A DNA stretch of 64,000 bases from CAVXDY01 sp963721335 (GCA_963721335.1 CAVRIV010000008.1:1-64000), one strand, 5' to 3'. Shown: positions 9,255 to 18,207, numbered from the stretch's first letter. Numbers and translations: made by a program. The notes: a model not told the origin generated them from the letters alone.

Positions 9255-9734
9255 ATGCTGGGTCGCGACTACGCCGGTCAGAACTGCTCGATCGCGCGGA
9301 GCCTCGAGGTCGTCGGTGAGCGCTGGACGCTGCTGATCGTGCGCGACGCCTTCCTCGGCGTCACGCGCTTCGAGCGCTTCCAGGAGCGGTTGAGGCTGGC
9401 GCCGAACATCCTCACCAAGCGCCTGCGCGCGCTCACCGACGCGGGGGTCCTGGAACGGCGGGCCTACCAGGAGCGCCCCGAGCGCTTCGAGTACGTGCTG
9501 ACCGAGCGCGGCAAGGGGCTCCTTCCGGTGATCCTGGGGCTGCTGGACTGGGGCGACGGGCACCTGGCTCCGAACGGGCCGCCGGCCCTCGTGCTCCATG
9601 CCGGCTGCGGCGGGCCGGTGGAGGTGGGAGCCGTCTGCGGGCGGTGCGGGGAGACGGTCGGCGCGGATGAGGTGGAGTGGCATTTCGGCCCCGGCTCGGG
9701 CCGCACCGGCGTGCGGCGGCCCCAGCCCGTCTGA
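9255..9734 (+). CDS. HxlR-family winged-helix transcriptional regulator
   Basis: 159 residues, intact. The HxlR winged helix is clear: 'CSIARSLEVVGERWTLLIVRDAFLG', 'RFERFQERLRLAPNILTKRLRAL' (recognition helix) and the wing 'YVLTERGKGLLPVI'. After the DNA-binding part comes a C-terminal extension with four cysteines (HAGCGGPVEVGAVCGRCGE), a possible zinc knuckle. It is divergent from the aminotransferase at 9120 and followed ten bases on by the MaoC-like gene, so those are its likely targets. The ATG has no Shine-Dalgarno and sits six bases after TAGGAT. Confidence 0.85.
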   Translation: MLGRDYAGQNCSIARSLEVVGERWTLLIVRDAFLGVTRFERFQERLRLAPNILTKRLRALTDAGVLERRAYQERPERFEYVLTERGKGLLPVILGLLDWGDGHLAPNGPPALVLHAGCGGPVEVGAVCGRCGETVGADEVEWHFGPGSGRTGVRRPQPV

Positions 9735-9743
9735 GGAGGCTGC

Positions 9744-10211
9744 GTGGAGACGCCCGCCGACGGGGGCCGCGAGCCCCTCTACCTGGACGACCTCCACGTC
9801 GGCCAGCGCTTCACGACGGACACGTACACCATGGACGAGCGCGACATGGTCGAGTTCGCGGGGCAGTTCGATCCGCAGCCCTTCCATCTCGACGACGAGG
9901 CGGCGCGATCGACCTTCTTCGGGGGCCTGGCGGCGAGCGGCTGGCACACCGCGGGCATCACGATGCGGCTGCAGGTGACGAGCGGACCGCCCATCGCGGG
10001 CGGGCTCATCGGGGCCGGCGGGCAGATCGACTGGCCGCGCCCCACCCGGGCCGGCGAGACCCTTCGCGTCGAGAGCGAGATCCTCGAGGTGCGGCCCTCC
10101 CGCAGCCGCCCGGATCGCGGGATCGTGACGATGCGGAGCACCACCCTGAACCAGGACGACGAGGTCGCGCAGACGTTCACGGTGAGCATGGTGGTGCCGC
10201 GCCGGCCCTGA
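9744..10211 (+). CDS. MaoC-like hot-dog dehydratase
   Basis: 155 residues, intact, GTG start at 9744 with GAGGAGG upstream. The hot-dog MaoC domain shows 'MVEFAGQFDPQPFHLDDEAA' with the hydratase-2 type Asp and His, then 'FFGGLAASGWHTAGITMRL'. Such proteins hydrate 2-enoyl-CoA or related thioesters. It lies ten bases after the HxlR regulator and is probably co-transcribed with it. Its substrate and link to the neighbouring amine genes are unknown. Confidence 0.85.
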   Translation: METPADGGREPLYLDDLHVGQRFTTDTYTMDERDMVEFAGQFDPQPFHLDDEAARSTFFGGLAASGWHTAGITMRLQVTSGPPIAGGLIGAGGQIDWPRPTRAGETLRVESEILEVRPSRSRPDRGIVTMRSTTLNQDDEVAQTFTVSMVVPRRP

Positions 10212-10218
10212 GGCGCGC

Positions 10219-10602
10219 CTAGTCCCGGCCGTCCGTCCATTCCGGGGCCACGTAGACCCCGCCCGGGACGCCTCCGATGCAGAGCACGCGCATCCCCTCG
10301 GGCCCGCTCCGCAGCCGCCGCGCCACCGAGGGCCCGATGCGGGCCAGGTGCTCGGGGTCGAGCGGCACGCTCTCCTCGGGCGGACCGTCGAGGACCACCG
10401 CCCCGGAGCCGCTCAGGGCCATGTAGAGCTCCTCCTGGCCGCTCGCGGTCTCGTCGTGGGACTTGGTCGTGTAGTCGGGCGGCAGGTCCATGATCTGGAC
10501 GCCGAAGGCCCGGATCCCGAGGCCCTGGCGCACCATCTTCGCGAAGCCGTCCCAGAGCGTGGGCAGGTCGTCGATGCTGCTGGCGGTGACGTCGTGGGCC
10601 AT
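10219..10602 (-). CDS. Cupin-fold protein
   Basis: 127 residues from the ATG at 10602 (a second ATG at 10614 lies directly against the GGGAGG site, so the inner one is preferred). The sequence shows a small jelly-roll: 'YTTKSHDETASGQEELYMALSGSGAVVLDG' with the His/Glu of cupin motif 1, and a weak second motif 'PEGMRVLCIGGVPGG'. No enzyme can be named. It converges with the MaoC gene (7-base gap) and lies downstream of the MarR gene on the same strand, with a 42-base gap. Confidence 0.7.
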   Translation of the reverse strand: MAHDVTASSIDDLPTLWDGFAKMVRQGLGIRAFGVQIMDLPPDYTTKSHDETASGQEELYMALSGSGAVVLDGPPEESVPLDPEHLARIGPSVARRLRSGPEGMRVLCIGGVPGGVYVAPEWTDGRD

Positions 10603-10644
10603 GCTGCGGGGCATCCTCCCACGACGCGCCCCGCGAGCACACCC

Positions 10645-11154
10645 CTAGGGGCGGTGCGGCGGCGGGGGAGGGGGCGGGCGCCGGCCCGGCCGAGGCGGCG
10701 GCGCCGTGCCGGCCAGCATCGCCTCGAGCTTCGGCAGCGAGCGGCCGAGCGCGTCGACCTCCGGCGGCGGGAGATCGCTCAGGAGCCCGGCGAGCCGCTC
10801 CTGCAGCAGGGCCCGGGCCGATCCGAGGGCGGCCTCGCCCGCCGGCGTCAGGGCGAGGCTCTGGCGCCGCCGGTCGTCCCCGCCGCGGGCGCCCCGCTCG
10901 ATGAGCCCGTCGCCCTCCAGGCCGCTCAGGAGCTGGGACACCGCCGCCGCCGAGACTCCCGTCCGGCGGGCGAGGTCGGCGCCGAGGGCATCGCCGCGCG
11001 CCACCGCCTGGAGCGCTCCGTACTGAGCGGGGGTGAGGGGCGGCTCGTGCGACGCGAGCAGGCGCTCCGTCCACCGGGTGACGAGCGGCGCCACCCGGCT
11101 GAGCGCGTCGGCGACGTCCTCTCGACGGGACCGGGAGGGAGGGCGAGGCGGCAT
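10645..11154 (-). CDS. MarR-family transcriptional regulator
   Basis: 169 residues, intact. Winged helix: 'LTPAQYGALQAVARGDALGADLARRTGVSAAAVSQLLSGLEGDGLIER' split over helices 2-4, then the wing 'GDDRRRQSLALTPAGEAAL'. The tail ends in a run of prolines and arginines (last 20 residues). It is divergent from the permease at 11184 with only a 29-base gap, which contains a TTAA inverted repeat, so it probably represses itself and the permease in response to a small ligand. Confidence 0.85.
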   Translation of the reverse strand: MPPRPPSRSRREDVADALSRVAPLVTRWTERLLASHEPPLTPAQYGALQAVARGDALGADLARRTGVSAAAVSQLLSGLEGDGLIERGARGGDDRRRQSLALTPAGEAALGSARALLQERLAGLLSDLPPPEVDALGRSLPKLEAMLAGTAPPPRPGRRPPPPPPPHRP

Positions 11155-11183
11155 CTATCCTTAAGTCTGATTAACTATCAACC
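11155..11183. promoter_or_regulatory. Candidate MarR operator
   Basis: The 29-base divergent gap is unusually AT-rich for this genome. It holds an inverted repeat TTAAGTCTGATTAA (11161-11174) flanked on both sides by CTATC (11155-11159 and 11175-11179). This layout, between a marR-type gene and a transporter, fits an operator overlapping both promoters. No direct evidence of binding. Confidence 0.45.
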
Positions 11184-12380
11184 ATGGTTGTCCTTCTCCA
11201 CACACTACTCGTCGTGACGGCCCTCGCCTGGGTGATCCGGCATCCGCGCGGCTGGGCAGCGGCGATCTTCGCGACCGCGTGCGCAGCGGTGGAGGTGCTC
11301 GCGGGGGTGGCCCCGCCGGGCCTCCTCGGCGTCGCCCTCCACGCGGCGGCGCCGCTCGCCCTGTTCCTCACCGCGGCGATCTGGCTGAGCGCGTTCGCCG
11401 AGAGGACCGGCCTCGCGCGCCGCCTGGCGGACGCGGTGGCGCGCCGGGCCGGGCACTCGCGGGCGTTGCTGTATCTCCTGGTGTGCACCCTCTGCGCCCT
11501 CCTGACGGCGACCGTCTCGCTCGACGGGGCGGTGGTGCTGATGGTGCCGGTGCTGCTGACGCTCACCCGCGCCGCGCCCGAGCTGCTGCGACCACTGCTG
11601 CTGGGCACCATCGGCGTGGCCAACGCGTTCTCGCTCGCGCTGCCCCAGGGGAACCCGGCCAACCTGATCGTGATGGAGCGCCTGGGCCTGGGGCCGGGGG
11701 AGTTCATCGCACACCTCTTCGTGCCCTCCGTGCTGGCGACGCTGGTCTGCGTCGGCGCCGTGGCGCTGGTCCAGCGGCGCGCCCTGCGAGGGCGCTGCAC
11801 GCTCGCCGTGGGATCGCCCGGGCCGTGGAGCGCGGGGGAGCGTCTGGCGGCTGCCGGGCTCCTGGCGGCCGGCGTCCTGGGTGCCGTGGCGCCGTGGCTG
11901 GGCGTCGCGCCGTGGTGGCCCATCTGCGGCGTCGCCGCCGCGATCCTGGTGGCCGCTCTCGCCGGCGGGTACGGCCGCGCCATGCCGCGCGTGCCCGCGC
12001 GGGTCTGCGTTCAGGTCGCCGCGCTCGTCGTGCTGGTGGGGTGCCTCGCCGCGACGCTCGCCATCCCCGTCCCGGCGGCGACCTCCCTCGGCGGCCTGAT
12101 CCTGCTCGCCCTGGTCGCCTCGGCCATCGCGGGCGCCGTCAACAACCTGCCGGCCAGCGTGGTGCTGTCGGGGATCCTGGGATCGCATTCGCTGCCGGCG
12201 TGCGCCGCCCTGACCGGTCTGTCGGTGGGGTCGCTCGCAACGCCCCACGGCTCGGTGGCGACGATCCTCGCCGTGGAGGGCGCCGGCGAGACCGGGACGC
12301 CGGCGGCCCATCTGCGCCTGTGGCTGCCCGCCGCGGCGGTGGCCACGGCGATCGCCGTGGGCGCGCTCTGGCTCACTTGA
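11184..12380 (+). CDS. ArsB/NhaD-like (SLC13-type) membrane permease
   Basis: 398 residues, intact, with about ten to twelve hydrophobic segments. The mid-protein signature 'GVANAFSLALPQGNPANLIVMERLGLGPGEF' and the C-terminal 'AGAVNNLPASVVLSGIL' with 'GSLATPHGSVATIL' are the paired half-repeats of the ion transporter superfamily that includes ArsB, NhaD and DASS carriers. It is divergent from the MarR gene and likely exports a toxic anion or imports an organic acid; which one cannot be said. No arsenate reductase or ATPase (ArsA) is next to it. Confidence 0.8.
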   Translation: MVVLLHTLLVVTALAWVIRHPRGWAAAIFATACAAVEVLAGVAPPGLLGVALHAAAPLALFLTAAIWLSAFAERTGLARRLADAVARRAGHSRALLYLLVCTLCALLTATVSLDGAVVLMVPVLLTLTRAAPELLRPLLLGTIGVANAFSLALPQGNPANLIVMERLGLGPGEFIAHLFVPSVLATLVCVGAVALVQRRALRGRCTLAVGSPGPWSAGERLAAAGLLAAGVLGAVAPWLGVAPWWPICGVAAAILVAALAGGYGRAMPRVPARVCVQVAALVVLVGCLAATLAIPVPAATSLGGLILLALVASAIAGAVNNLPASVVLSGILGSHSLPACAALTGLSVGSLATPHGSVATILAVEGAGETGTPAAHLRLWLPAAAVATAIAVGALWLT

Positions 12381-13261
12381 GCCGAGGGCGCTCCGCCTCC
12401 GGCGTCCGGCACGATCAGATCCTCGGGCCCGCCCTCCACGATCACGGGGCCCGACCCGTAGCGGCGGCGCTGGCGCCGCTCGATGCGGCGGGCGATGGAG
12501 CCGAGGGTGAAGTTGACGACGATGAACATGAGGGCCACGACCATCAGCGCCTGGAGCGGGTTGCTCGAGAACTCGCCCACGATGCGGCCCCTCCGGAGCA
12601 GCTCCTCGTAGGACACCACGTAGGCCAGCGAGGTGTCCTTCAGCAGGGTCACGTTGGCGCTGATGAGCGCCGGCACCATGCGCCGCACCGCCTGGGGGAC
12701 GACCACCAGCCTCATCGCCTGCCAGTAGCGCAGGCCCACGGCGTACGCCGCCTCGGTCTGGCCCTGCTCCAGGGACAGGATGCCGGCGCGGAAGATCTCC
12801 GCCAGCACCGCGCCGTTGTAGGCCGCGAGCCCGATCACCGCGTACCAGAACAGCGGCAGGTCGATCCCGTACTCCGGCAGCACGAGGCTGGAGAAGAGGA
12901 TGAGGAGCAGGAGCGGGGTCGCCCGGAAGAGCTCCACGTAGGCGCTGGACAGCCAGCGGATCGGCCGCAGGCGGGAGAGGCGCCCCAGCGCCGCGAGCAT
13001 CCCGATGACCAGGGTCAGAGCCGCCGCCACGAGGAAGAGGTAGAGCGTGTTGCGGAGGCCGATGAGCATGAACTTCACGACGCCCCAGTCGGTGAAGACG
13101 TCCCACTTGTCGGCGTCGAGCTGCCCCTTCTCGTAGAAGCGGTACACGGCCAGGGCGAAGAGCCCGGCCAGCACGACGCCCGCCACCAGCGACGCGATCA
13201 GCGAACGGCGGCGGCCGCGCGGGCCCAGGGCGTCGCCGAGCGGCGAGGTCCGGGCGCTCAC
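12373..13261 (-). CDS. Amino acid ABC transporter permease (second subunit)
   Basis: Polar-amino-acid (HisMQ/GlnP-type) permease. The N-terminal TM is followed by 'LRNTLYLFLVAAALTLVIGMLAAL', then 'VELFRATPLLLLILFSSLVLPEYG' and the EAA loop 'EAAYAVGLRYWQAMRLVVVPQAVRR' that docks the ATPase. GTG start at 13261 overlaps the stop of the first permease (GTGA). In the given sequence the frame stays open to 12011, antisense to the ArsB-like gene; that tail has no transporter character, and a one-base change would end the protein with a TGA at 12373, so I end the feature there. Last gene of a four-gene importer operon. Confidence 0.75.
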
Positions 13262-13907
13262 CGCTTCACCGCCACGCGGCGCTCGATCACGCCGATCGTG
13301 AAGCCCGCCGGGATCGTCAGGATGAGGTAGCCCACGACGGCGCCGAGGAAGGCCGGCAGGTACTCGGCCGTCTCGTTGCCGATCCGGTCGGCGGTGCCGG
13401 TGAGCTCGACGACCGAGATGGCGTAGGCCAGCGAGGTGTTCGCGATCAGGGCGATGAACAGGCTGCCGAGCGGCTGCACCACCGAGCGCAGCGCCTGCGG
13501 CAGCACCACGAGCCCGAGGACCTGCGTGAAGGTGAGCCCGATGGCCCGGGCCGCCTCGACCTGCCCCACGGCCACGGTGTTGATGCCGGCGCGCACGGTC
13601 TCGCCGACGAAGGCGCCGGTGTAGATCGACGAGCATGATGACGGCGGTCGCGAAGGGCGACCACGTGAACCCGAGCTTCGGGCAGGCCGAAGAAGAACAG
13701 GATCAGCAGCACCAGCAGCGGGCGTGTTGCGGATCGTCTCCACGTAGAGGGCGCCGACGGCGCGCAGCGGCGGAACCGGGCTCACGCGGAACGCGGCGAT
13801 CACGCAGACCGATGACGAACGCGCAGACGAAGGAGAGCAGCCGTGAGCTGGACGGTCACCCAGAAGCCGTCGGCGAACAGGTCGAGGTTGTCGAAGATCA
13901 CGTCCAC
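13258..13907 (-). CDS. Amino acid ABC transporter permease (first subunit, frameshifted)
   Basis: Companion permease. Recognisable parts are 'DGFWVTVQLTAALLSFVCAFVIG' (TM1-2), 'SIYTGAFVGETVRAGI', the EAA loop 'VEAARAIGLTFTQVLGLVVLPQALR' and 'YLILTIPAGFTIGVIERR'. Between 13620 and 13860 the frame changes at least four times (near 13630, 13680, 13730, 13800), while pieces such as 'ETIRNT' and 'LFFFGLP' keep the family sequence, so these are probably read errors. The start could be GTG at 13907 or 13901. Lies between the binding protein and the second permease. Confidence 0.7.
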
Positions 13908-13981
13908 CGGCTGCGCTCCCCGATGGGGTCACGGTCGCGCCGGCGGGCCGCGGAGGCTCGCCGGCGCGCACGCGGTTCAGC

Positions 13982-14899
13982 TCAGTAGCGGTCGACCGGC
14001 GGCGGCTCGGGGGTCTCCTCGCCCGCCTGCCCGACCGTGGCCTCGAAGGCCGGCGGCCCAGCTGCCGTCGGCCTCGATCTCCTCGAGCCGGTCGTTGATG
14101 AAGTCGCGGAAGTCGTCGTCGCCCTTCTTCACGCCGATGCCGTAGGGCTCCTCGGTGAACGGGGTGCCGACGAGCTTGAAGGCGCCGTCGGACTGGCGTT
14201 CACGAGGCCGAGCAGGATGATGTTGTCGGTGCGTCACCGCGTCGACCCGGCCGTCGCCCAGCGCCTCGGCGCACAGCGAGTAGACGTCGAAGGTGATCGA
14301 CGAGGTCGGCCTCCGGCGCCTGCTCCCGCACGTTCGTCGATCGACGTCGAGCCCTGCACCGAGCAGACCTTCTTGCCGTTCAGGTCCTCGACGCCCGTGA
14401 TCGAGTCGTCGTCGGCCTTCACCATGATGTCCTGGCCGGCCACGTAGTACGGGCCCGGCGAAGTCGACCAGCTGCTTGCGGGCGTCGTTGATCGTGTAGG
14501 TGGCGACGACCATGTCGACGCGTGCCGTTCTCGATCGACGCTCTCGCGGATCGTCGACGGCGTCTCGACGAACTCGACCTTGCCCGTCGATGTCGCCGCC
14601 GAAGATGCCCTGCGGCGATCAGCTTGGCGATCTCGACGTCGAAGCCCTCGACCTGGTCGTTGGTCGGGTTCTTCAGGCCGAAGCAGCGGCTGGTCGAACT
14701 TGGTGCCGACGACGAGCTTGCCCTTGTCCTGGATGCTGGCCATCGTCGATCCGGCGGGAAACTCGGGCACCTGCGCGGCCGCGGTGTCGGCCCCTGCGCC
14801 ACTGTCACCGCTGTCGTCGTCGTCCCCGCATCCCGCCGCGACGAGCGCGGCGGCGCAGATCGCGACGATCGCGATCCACCACCATCGGTTCTTCCTCAT
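13982..14899 (-). CDS. Glutamate/polar amino acid ABC transporter substrate-binding lipoprotein (frameshifted)
   Basis: Periplasmic-type binding protein (SBP family 3) anchored as a lipoprotein: the signal peptide has a hydrophobic core and a lipobox LVAAGC with Cys24, followed by an Asp-rich linker. Family segments appear in different frames: 'KGKLVVGTKFDQP', 'NPTNDQVEGFDVEIAKLI', 'VEFVETPSTIRESV', 'VVATYTINDARKQLVDFAGP', 'GKKVCSVQGSTSID' and 'FDVYSLCAEALGDGRVDAV'. This resembles GluB/GlnH-type proteins. At least seven one-base slips occur over 900 bases, the densest cluster in the window. Start ATG 14899, 27 bases downstream of the ATPase gene. Confidence 0.75.
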
Positions 14900-14926
14900 G
14901 GTCCCTCCTCAAGGGTCCGTCCTCTG

Positions 14927-15655
14927 TCAGTGGGCCAGGATCTTGGACAGGAAGTCCCTGGCCCGCTCGGTCTCCGGAGCCGAGAAGAACTGCTCCGGCG
15001 GCGCCACCTCGACGACGGTGCCCTCGTCCATGAACACCACCCGTCTGGGCCGCCGAGCGGGCGAAGCCCATCTCGTGGCGTGACGACGATCATGGTCGTG
15101 CCCTCCGCGGCGAGCTCGAGCATCACGTCGAGCACCTCCTTGATCATCTCGGGGTCGAGGGCGGAGGTCGGCTCGTCGAACAGCATCACCTTCGGGTCCA
15201 TCGCCAGCGCCCGGGCGATGGCCGCCCGCTGCTGCTGGCCGCCCGAGAGCTCGGCCGGATAGCGGTCGGCCTTCTCGGCGATGCCCACCCGCTCGAGCAG
15301 CTCCATCGCCCGCTGGCGCGCCGCCGCCTTCGACAGCCCGCGGACCTTGATCGGCCCGAGGGTGACGTTGTCGAGGACGGTCTTGTGGGCGAAGAGGTTG
15401 AACGACTGGAAGACCATCCCGATGTCGGCCCGCAGCCGCGCCAGCGCCTTGCCCTCCTCGGGCAGGGGCTGCGCCGTCGATCACGATGCGGCCGCTGTCG
15501 ATCGGCTCGAGGCGGTTGATGCAGCGGCAGAGGGTGGACTTCCCCGAGCCCGACGGCCCGATCACCACCACCACCTCGCCCGCGCTCACCTTCAGGTCGA
15601 CGTCCCGGAGGGCGTGGACGTCTCCGAAGCTCTTGTTCACCTTCTCGACGGACAC
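14927..15655 (-). CDS. Amino acid ABC transporter ATP-binding protein, GlnQ/GluA type (frameshifted)
   Basis: About 242 residues. Walker A 'GPSGSGKSTLCRCINRLE', Q-loop 'GMVFQSFNLFAHKTVLDNV', signature 'LSGGQQQRAAIARAL' and Walker B 'VMLFDEPTSALDPEMI' are all present, ending in 'RARDFLSKILAH'. Frame slips near 15473 (inside 'VIDGQPLPEEG') and at 15050-15085 (inside 'VVTHEMGFARSAADRVVFM'). GTG at 15655 is used here; an ATG at 15690 one frame off could be the true start if a base is wrong in between. First gene of the importer operon ATPase, binding protein, permease 1, permease 2. Confidence 0.82.
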   Translation of the reverse strand: MSVEKVNKSFGDVHALRDVDLKVSAGEVVVVIGPSGSGKSTLCRCINRLEPIDSGRIVIDGAAPARGGQGAGAAAGRHRDGLPVVQPLRPQDRPRQRHPRADQGPRAVEGGGAPAGDGAARAGGHRREGRPLSGRALGRPAAAGGHRPGAGDGPEGDAVRRADLRPRPRDDQGGARRDARARRGGHDHDRRHATRWASPARRPRRVVFMDEGTVVEVAPPEQFFSAPETERARDFLSKILAH

Positions 15656-15787
15656 GAGCTCGGCTACCGCGATCTGGAGCCTCCACCATCGGGAGCGCGC
15701 CGCAGGTTGCGGGCCAGGCTACACAAGCCGAGCGGGGGGCGAGGGGAGGGGCGCCCGCCCAGAGGCCTGAGATCCGTACGGCTCGCA

Positions 15788-16321
15788 TGACTCCCCGGTC
15801 CTGTTCGAGAGCCCGAGCGGCAACATCCGCTGCCTGGTCGCCCAGGGGAGCGGCAAGGCGAGCGCGCGCTGCGTGACCCTCCAGCCCCGCCAGGCCGCCC
15901 AGGTGGTCAACGGCCAGAGAGCGCGCCAACTGCCGTTCGGACGCGTCGGCCCGCTCGAGTCCGCGGAGGTCCTTCCCTACGGCGAGAGCGTCCTCAGCGC
16001 GGGGTTCCTCTGCAACTCGAGGAAGGTCGGCGTCGCCTGCGTAACGTCTCCACCAACCGAGGATTCCGCGTCGCGCGGGAGGGCATCGCGATCTTCCCGC
16101 GGCCCACGCCGGACCCGCCGCCGGCACCGAGTGCACCGACGACGCCCGCGCCGCTCGTGTCCCCGCAGGCGGCCTGCGATCCGAACTACCAGGGGGCCTG
16201 CGTTCCGCCTGCGCCCCCGGACCTCGACTGCTCCGACATCGGGACGACCGTGCGGGTGGTCGGATCGGATCCACACCGTCTCGACGGCGACGGTGACGGC
16301 TACGGCTGCGAGAGCTACTAG
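15788..16321 (+). CDS. Secreted DUF6636-like protein with C-terminal Excalibur calcium-binding domain (5' end broken)
   Basis: The N-terminal part has the DUF6636-like pattern 'FESPSGNIRCLV' and 'VLPYGESVLSAGFLCNSRKVGVACV'. After a Pro-rich linker the C-terminus is a clear Excalibur domain: 'CDPNYQGACVPP', 'DLDCSDI' and the calcium-loop-like 'DPHRLDGDGDGYGCES'. Excalibur domains occur in actinobacterial secreted proteins and nucleases. The frame slips near 16035-16045. At the 5' side an in-frame TGA (15767-15769) precedes the conserved part and no start codon or signal peptide is visible, so the beginning is lost to an error or deletion. Export and function are inferred from the family. Confidence 0.6.
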
Positions 16322-16359
16322 GCCGGGCATCCTCTCGCAGCGGGGCGGCTCGGCGGGAG

Positions 16360-16372
16360 TAGGTTGCCCGGC
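16360..16372 (+). promoter_or_regulatory. Leaderless -10 box of zwf-like gene
   Basis: TAGGTT (16360-16365) is seven bases before the GTG at 16373. This spacing decides the start codon of the dehydrogenase gene, which otherwise has candidates at TTG 16364 and ATG 16397. Confidence 0.45.
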
Positions 16373-17773
16373 GTGGAGACCGCGGCCGCGAAGACGATGA
16401 TCCGGCGGATGGTGGTCCTGGGAGCCGGGGGCGACCTCGCCGCGCGGCTCCTGCTGCCGGGCCTCGCCGGCCTCCTGGGTCTGGGGAAGCTCCCCGAGGG
16501 CTTCCGCCTCGTGGGGGTCAACCGCGCCGAGTTGGATGAGGACGCATTCCGGGCCCACGTCGAGCAGTCGGTCGCCGAGCACGGCGACGAGGGGGCCCGC
16601 GCCCGCGCCACGGATCTCGCGGCGATCTGCACCTATGTCCGCGGCGACGCGGGCGACCCGGCCGCCCTCACGGCCGCGCTCGCGCAGGGCGACGGGCCCG
16701 CCGTCGTCTACCTCGCCCTTCCGCCGCCCGTGTTCCCGGCGGCCATCAAGGCGATCGCGGCCGCCGGCCTTCCCGAGGGGAGCGCGATCGTGGTCGAGAA
16801 GCCCTTCGGACGGGACCTGGCCTCGGCCCGGGAGCTGAACGAGCTCCTCGCCACGGCCGCCCCCGAGCGGGCGATCCACCGGGTCGATCACTTCCTCGAG
16901 AAGCAGACCGTGCAGAACATCGCGGGCCTGCGCTTCGCCAACCGGATCTTCGAGCCGATCTGGAACCGCGACCACATCGACCGCATCGAGATCACCTTCG
17001 ACGAGTCGCTCGCCCTGGAGGGGCGGGCCGGCTACTACGACCACGCGGGCGCCCTGCGGGACATGATCCAGAACCACCTGCTGCAGGTGATGGCGCTGGT
17101 GGCGATGGAGCCCCCGCCCACGCTCCACGAGCGCGACCTGCGCGACCGGAAGGTCGACCTGCTCCGCGCCATCCGCACGCCCACCGCCGAGGACGTCGCG
17201 CAGGAGACCCTGCGCGCCCGCTACACCGCCGGGACGTTGCGGGGGGAGCCGGTGCCCGACTACGCCGACGAGGAGGGCGTCGACCCGGCCAACCAGACCG
17301 AGACCTTCGCGCGGGTGACCCTGCACGTGGAGAACTGGCGCTGGGAGGGCGTGCCGTTCGTGCTCCGCTCGGGCAAGGCCCTGGGCGACGACGAGGAGCA
17401 CGTGGCGATCGTCTTCCGCGAGGTGCCGCACCTCACCTTCGGGCAGCAGGACCCGCCCGAGCCCAACCGCCTGCTGATGGGCCTGGCCCCGGACCGCCTG
17501 GAGCTGGCGGTGGAGATCAACGGCCCCGGGGACTTCTTCGACCTCGAGCGGGTGACGATGTCCGCGGCCCTCGCGCCCCAGGAGGTCTCGGCCTACGGCC
17601 GCGTGATCCTCGACGTCCTCCACGGCGACCCCACCCTCTCGATCCGCGGCGACGAGGCCGAGGAATGCTGGCGCATCGTGGAGCCGATCCTGGAGTCGTG
17701 GACGCGGGGCGTGCCCGAGCTCCGGGAATACCCCGCGGGCTCGCCGGGCCCGGAGCCGCACATCCATACGTGA
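16373..17773 (+). CDS. zwf: Glucose-6-phosphate 1-dehydrogenase
   Basis: 466 residues, intact. Oxidises glucose-6-phosphate to 6-phosphogluconolactone with NAD(P). N-terminal Rossmann motif 'VVLGAGGDLAARLLLPGLAGL'; conserved 'IVVEKPFGRDL'; active-site region 'HRVDHFLEKQTVQNIAGLRFAN' (the classic RIDHYLGKE block, here with FLEKQ); 'DHAGALRDMIQNHLLQVMAL'; C-terminal 'GKALGDDEEHVAIVF'. The family's GxSGDLA loop reads GAGGDLA and the active-site Tyr is Phe, so this belongs to a divergent branch. It stands alone, without gnd, tal or opcA next to it. Start as explained for the -10 box at 16360. Confidence 0.88.
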   Translation: METAAAKTMIRRMVVLGAGGDLAARLLLPGLAGLLGLGKLPEGFRLVGVNRAELDEDAFRAHVEQSVAEHGDEGARARATDLAAICTYVRGDAGDPAALTAALAQGDGPAVVYLALPPPVFPAAIKAIAAAGLPEGSAIVVEKPFGRDLASARELNELLATAAPERAIHRVDHFLEKQTVQNIAGLRFANRIFEPIWNRDHIDRIEITFDESLALEGRAGYYDHAGALRDMIQNHLLQVMALVAMEPPPTLHERDLRDRKVDLLRAIRTPTAEDVAQETLRARYTAGTLRGEPVPDYADEEGVDPANQTETFARVTLHVENWRWEGVPFVLRSGKALGDDEEHVAIVFREVPHLTFGQQDPPEPNRLLMGLAPDRLELAVEINGPGDFFDLERVTMSAALAPQEVSAYGRVILDVLHGDPTLSIRGDEAEECWRIVEPILESWTRGVPELREYPAGSPGPEPHIHT

Positions 17774-17891
17774 GCGCACCCGGCGCGACGATCGCCGGCG
17801 TGCGGAAGGAGGTCGCCGGGGGATGGCGAACATGTGTTCGTCCACCCACGCGCGGTAGCATCGCTGCCCGCCCGTCAGACGGAGGCACGCC

Positions 17892-18185
17892 ATGGAGGGA
17901 TCCCGAGGAGCGAACGGCTCGCGCCACCTGAGGGCGGTGGGCGCCGCCGCGCTCGAGCCCGCGGCGCTCGCCGAGGAGATCCTCGCCTGCCTCGCCGGCG
18001 CCCCCGGGGGCATCCCCGTCCGGGCGCTGCCCGCCGCGCTCGCCGAGCGCCTGGCGATGTCGGCGTCGGACCTCCCCGCGCGGCCGGTCGAGACCGCGCT
18101 CGGCCTGCTGATCGCGGGCGGTCGCGTCAACGAGCGCGCCGGGCGCCTGGTGCCCGTGAGCGAGGAGCAGCGCCGGGCCGTGTAG
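17892..18185 (+). CDS. Small hypothetical protein
   Basis: 97 residues, Ala/Leu-rich, mostly helical, with 'LAEEILACLAGAPGGIPVRALPAALAERL' then 'VETALGLLIAGGRVNERAGRLVPVS'. The alternation of helices and a final short hairpin resembles a minimal winged-helix, but I cannot assign a family. ATG at 17892 with GGAGG upstream (17880-17884). It lies between zwf and the TypA/BipA gene; nothing else hints at a role. Confidence 0.55.
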   Translation: MEGSRGANGSRHLRAVGAAALEPAALAEEILACLAGAPGGIPVRALPAALAERLAMSASDLPARPVETALGLLIAGGRVNERAGRLVPVSEEQRRAV

Positions 18186-18207
18186 CCGGCCTTCGCGCGG
18201 GCTGCCC

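Noticed and set aside
12011..12372. Continuation of the second ABC permease frame antisense to the ArsB-like gene
   Set aside because: The translation has no transporter character and mirrors the codon pattern of the permease gene on the other strand; a one-base error near the true stop explains it.
16364..16372. TTG at 16364 as the start of the glucose-6-phosphate dehydrogenase gene
   Set aside because: It lies inside the TAGGTT hexamer; the GTG at 16373 sits at leaderless distance and gives a normal family length.
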